From positions 1 to 6,383 of the forward strand of contig JAGCOQ010000069.1 of assembly GCA_017642625.1 (NCBI GenBank): a DNA stretch of 6,383 nt, read 5' to 3'. Shown in pieces: positions 6,148 to 6,383 of this stretch. Source of the DNA: Alphaproteobacteria bacterium (GTDB taxonomy: Bacteria > Pseudomonadota > Alphaproteobacteria > Rs-D84). The first letter of the stretch is position 1, and each line of letters starts with the position of its first letter. A model generated the notes under the pieces. That model worked only from the letters and a program-made list of their open reading frames with translations. It did no database searches and was not told the origin of the DNA. The position numbers and the translations under genes were made by a program.

Positions 6148-6383
6148 CAAAAGAAGCACAGAAATGGGAGTTGGATTCTGTGTATCGTCATGCGCGGGAT
6201 TCGGTCTTGGATGTATTGAATTATGATGAAACGATATATCCCAGACTGTTTGATGCAGAACAGGAATTAGAGCGCATTGATGGGTTGTCTCAAAAATCAA
6301 AGTTGCGCGAAAATGTAGATGCTTTGATTGCAAAACGTTCGTTAGTGTGTGCCACAGAAATCAAGAACTTACTTGCTGCAAGC
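6033..6383 (+). CDS. Second tandem lipoprotein paralogue, 3' end outside the window
   Basis: 117 codons are visible and the frame is open to the edge. The signal peptide is the same as in the upstream gene apart from R6K and A10T, with the same ASSC lipobox (Cys24), so this should also be a lipid-anchored envelope protein. The Glu/Ala helix is shorter than in the paralogue. Residues 50-115 align with residues 68-131 of the upstream protein at about half identity, keeping ARDSVL, LSQK, VD-LIAK and EIK. The ribosome-binding site is AGAGGA with the same CCT spacer before ATG. The 15-bp gap and lack of a terminator or promoter between the genes indicate an operon. Function is unknown, and the C-terminal part cannot be judged. 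Confidence 0.9.
   Translation, partial: MKKSTKFLLTAGATLAVLVSASSCGNRRAEKEAEAERAPKEAQKWELDSVYRHARDSVLDVLNYDETIYPRLFDAEQELERIDGLSQKSKLRENVDALIAKRSLVCATEIKNLLAAS

Overview
The window is about 6.4 kb of moderately AT-rich bacterial DNA. Every gene with a visible start has a Shine-Dalgarno-like sequence ahead of it. Promoters resemble sigma70 sites (TTGAAA-N17-TATAAT, TTGACA-N16-TATATT, TTGATT-N17-TATAAT), the one tRNA gene encodes its own CCA, and two proteins carry lipobox-type signal peptides. This fits a Gram-negative bacterium, probably a proteobacterium. A host-associated alphaproteobacterium is my guess from general appearance and is not shown by any marker here. The Shine-Dalgarno sites and promoters argue against Bacteroidota, although the SSCGN lipobox is reminiscent of that group.

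Left half, minus strand: a 958-residue protein of unknown function (3012 to 136) is driven by a near-consensus promoter. It has a long N-terminal region, one hydrophobic stretch near residues 504-524, and a C-terminal half rich in coiled coil and interrupted by a Pro/Glu linker. Just past its stop, and still on the minus strand, come a second promoter, a perfect 8-bp hairpin with a T tract, and the first 13 codons of another gene leaving the window at base 1. Those residues (MSRVLQIRRGTTA) look like the beginning of phage tail-fibre or major-tropism-determinant N-terminal domains.

Centre, plus strand: a 413-residue MFS-type membrane transporter (3145-4386) is transcribed divergently from the 958-residue gene. 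The 132-bp gap between them holds both promoters and a small inverted repeat. A tRNA-Lys(UUU) gene follows (4507-4582), with a very long terminator hairpin that begins in its CCA end.

Right end, plus strand: a consensus-like promoter drives two tandem paralogous lipoprotein genes 15 bp apart. The second is cut by the window edge. Their ribosome-binding sites, signal peptides and first 38 or so codons are nearly identical in DNA, including a 74-nt identical run. The mature parts have diverged to about half identity, which suggests a lipoprotein family kept similar at its export signal by gene conversion or recent duplication.

The genes do not form one recognisable pathway. No CRISPR array, insertion sequence, restriction system or toxin-antitoxin pair was seen. 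The parts most likely to be undescribed are the 958-residue protein with its phage-fibre-like neighbour, and the mosaic lipoprotein family.
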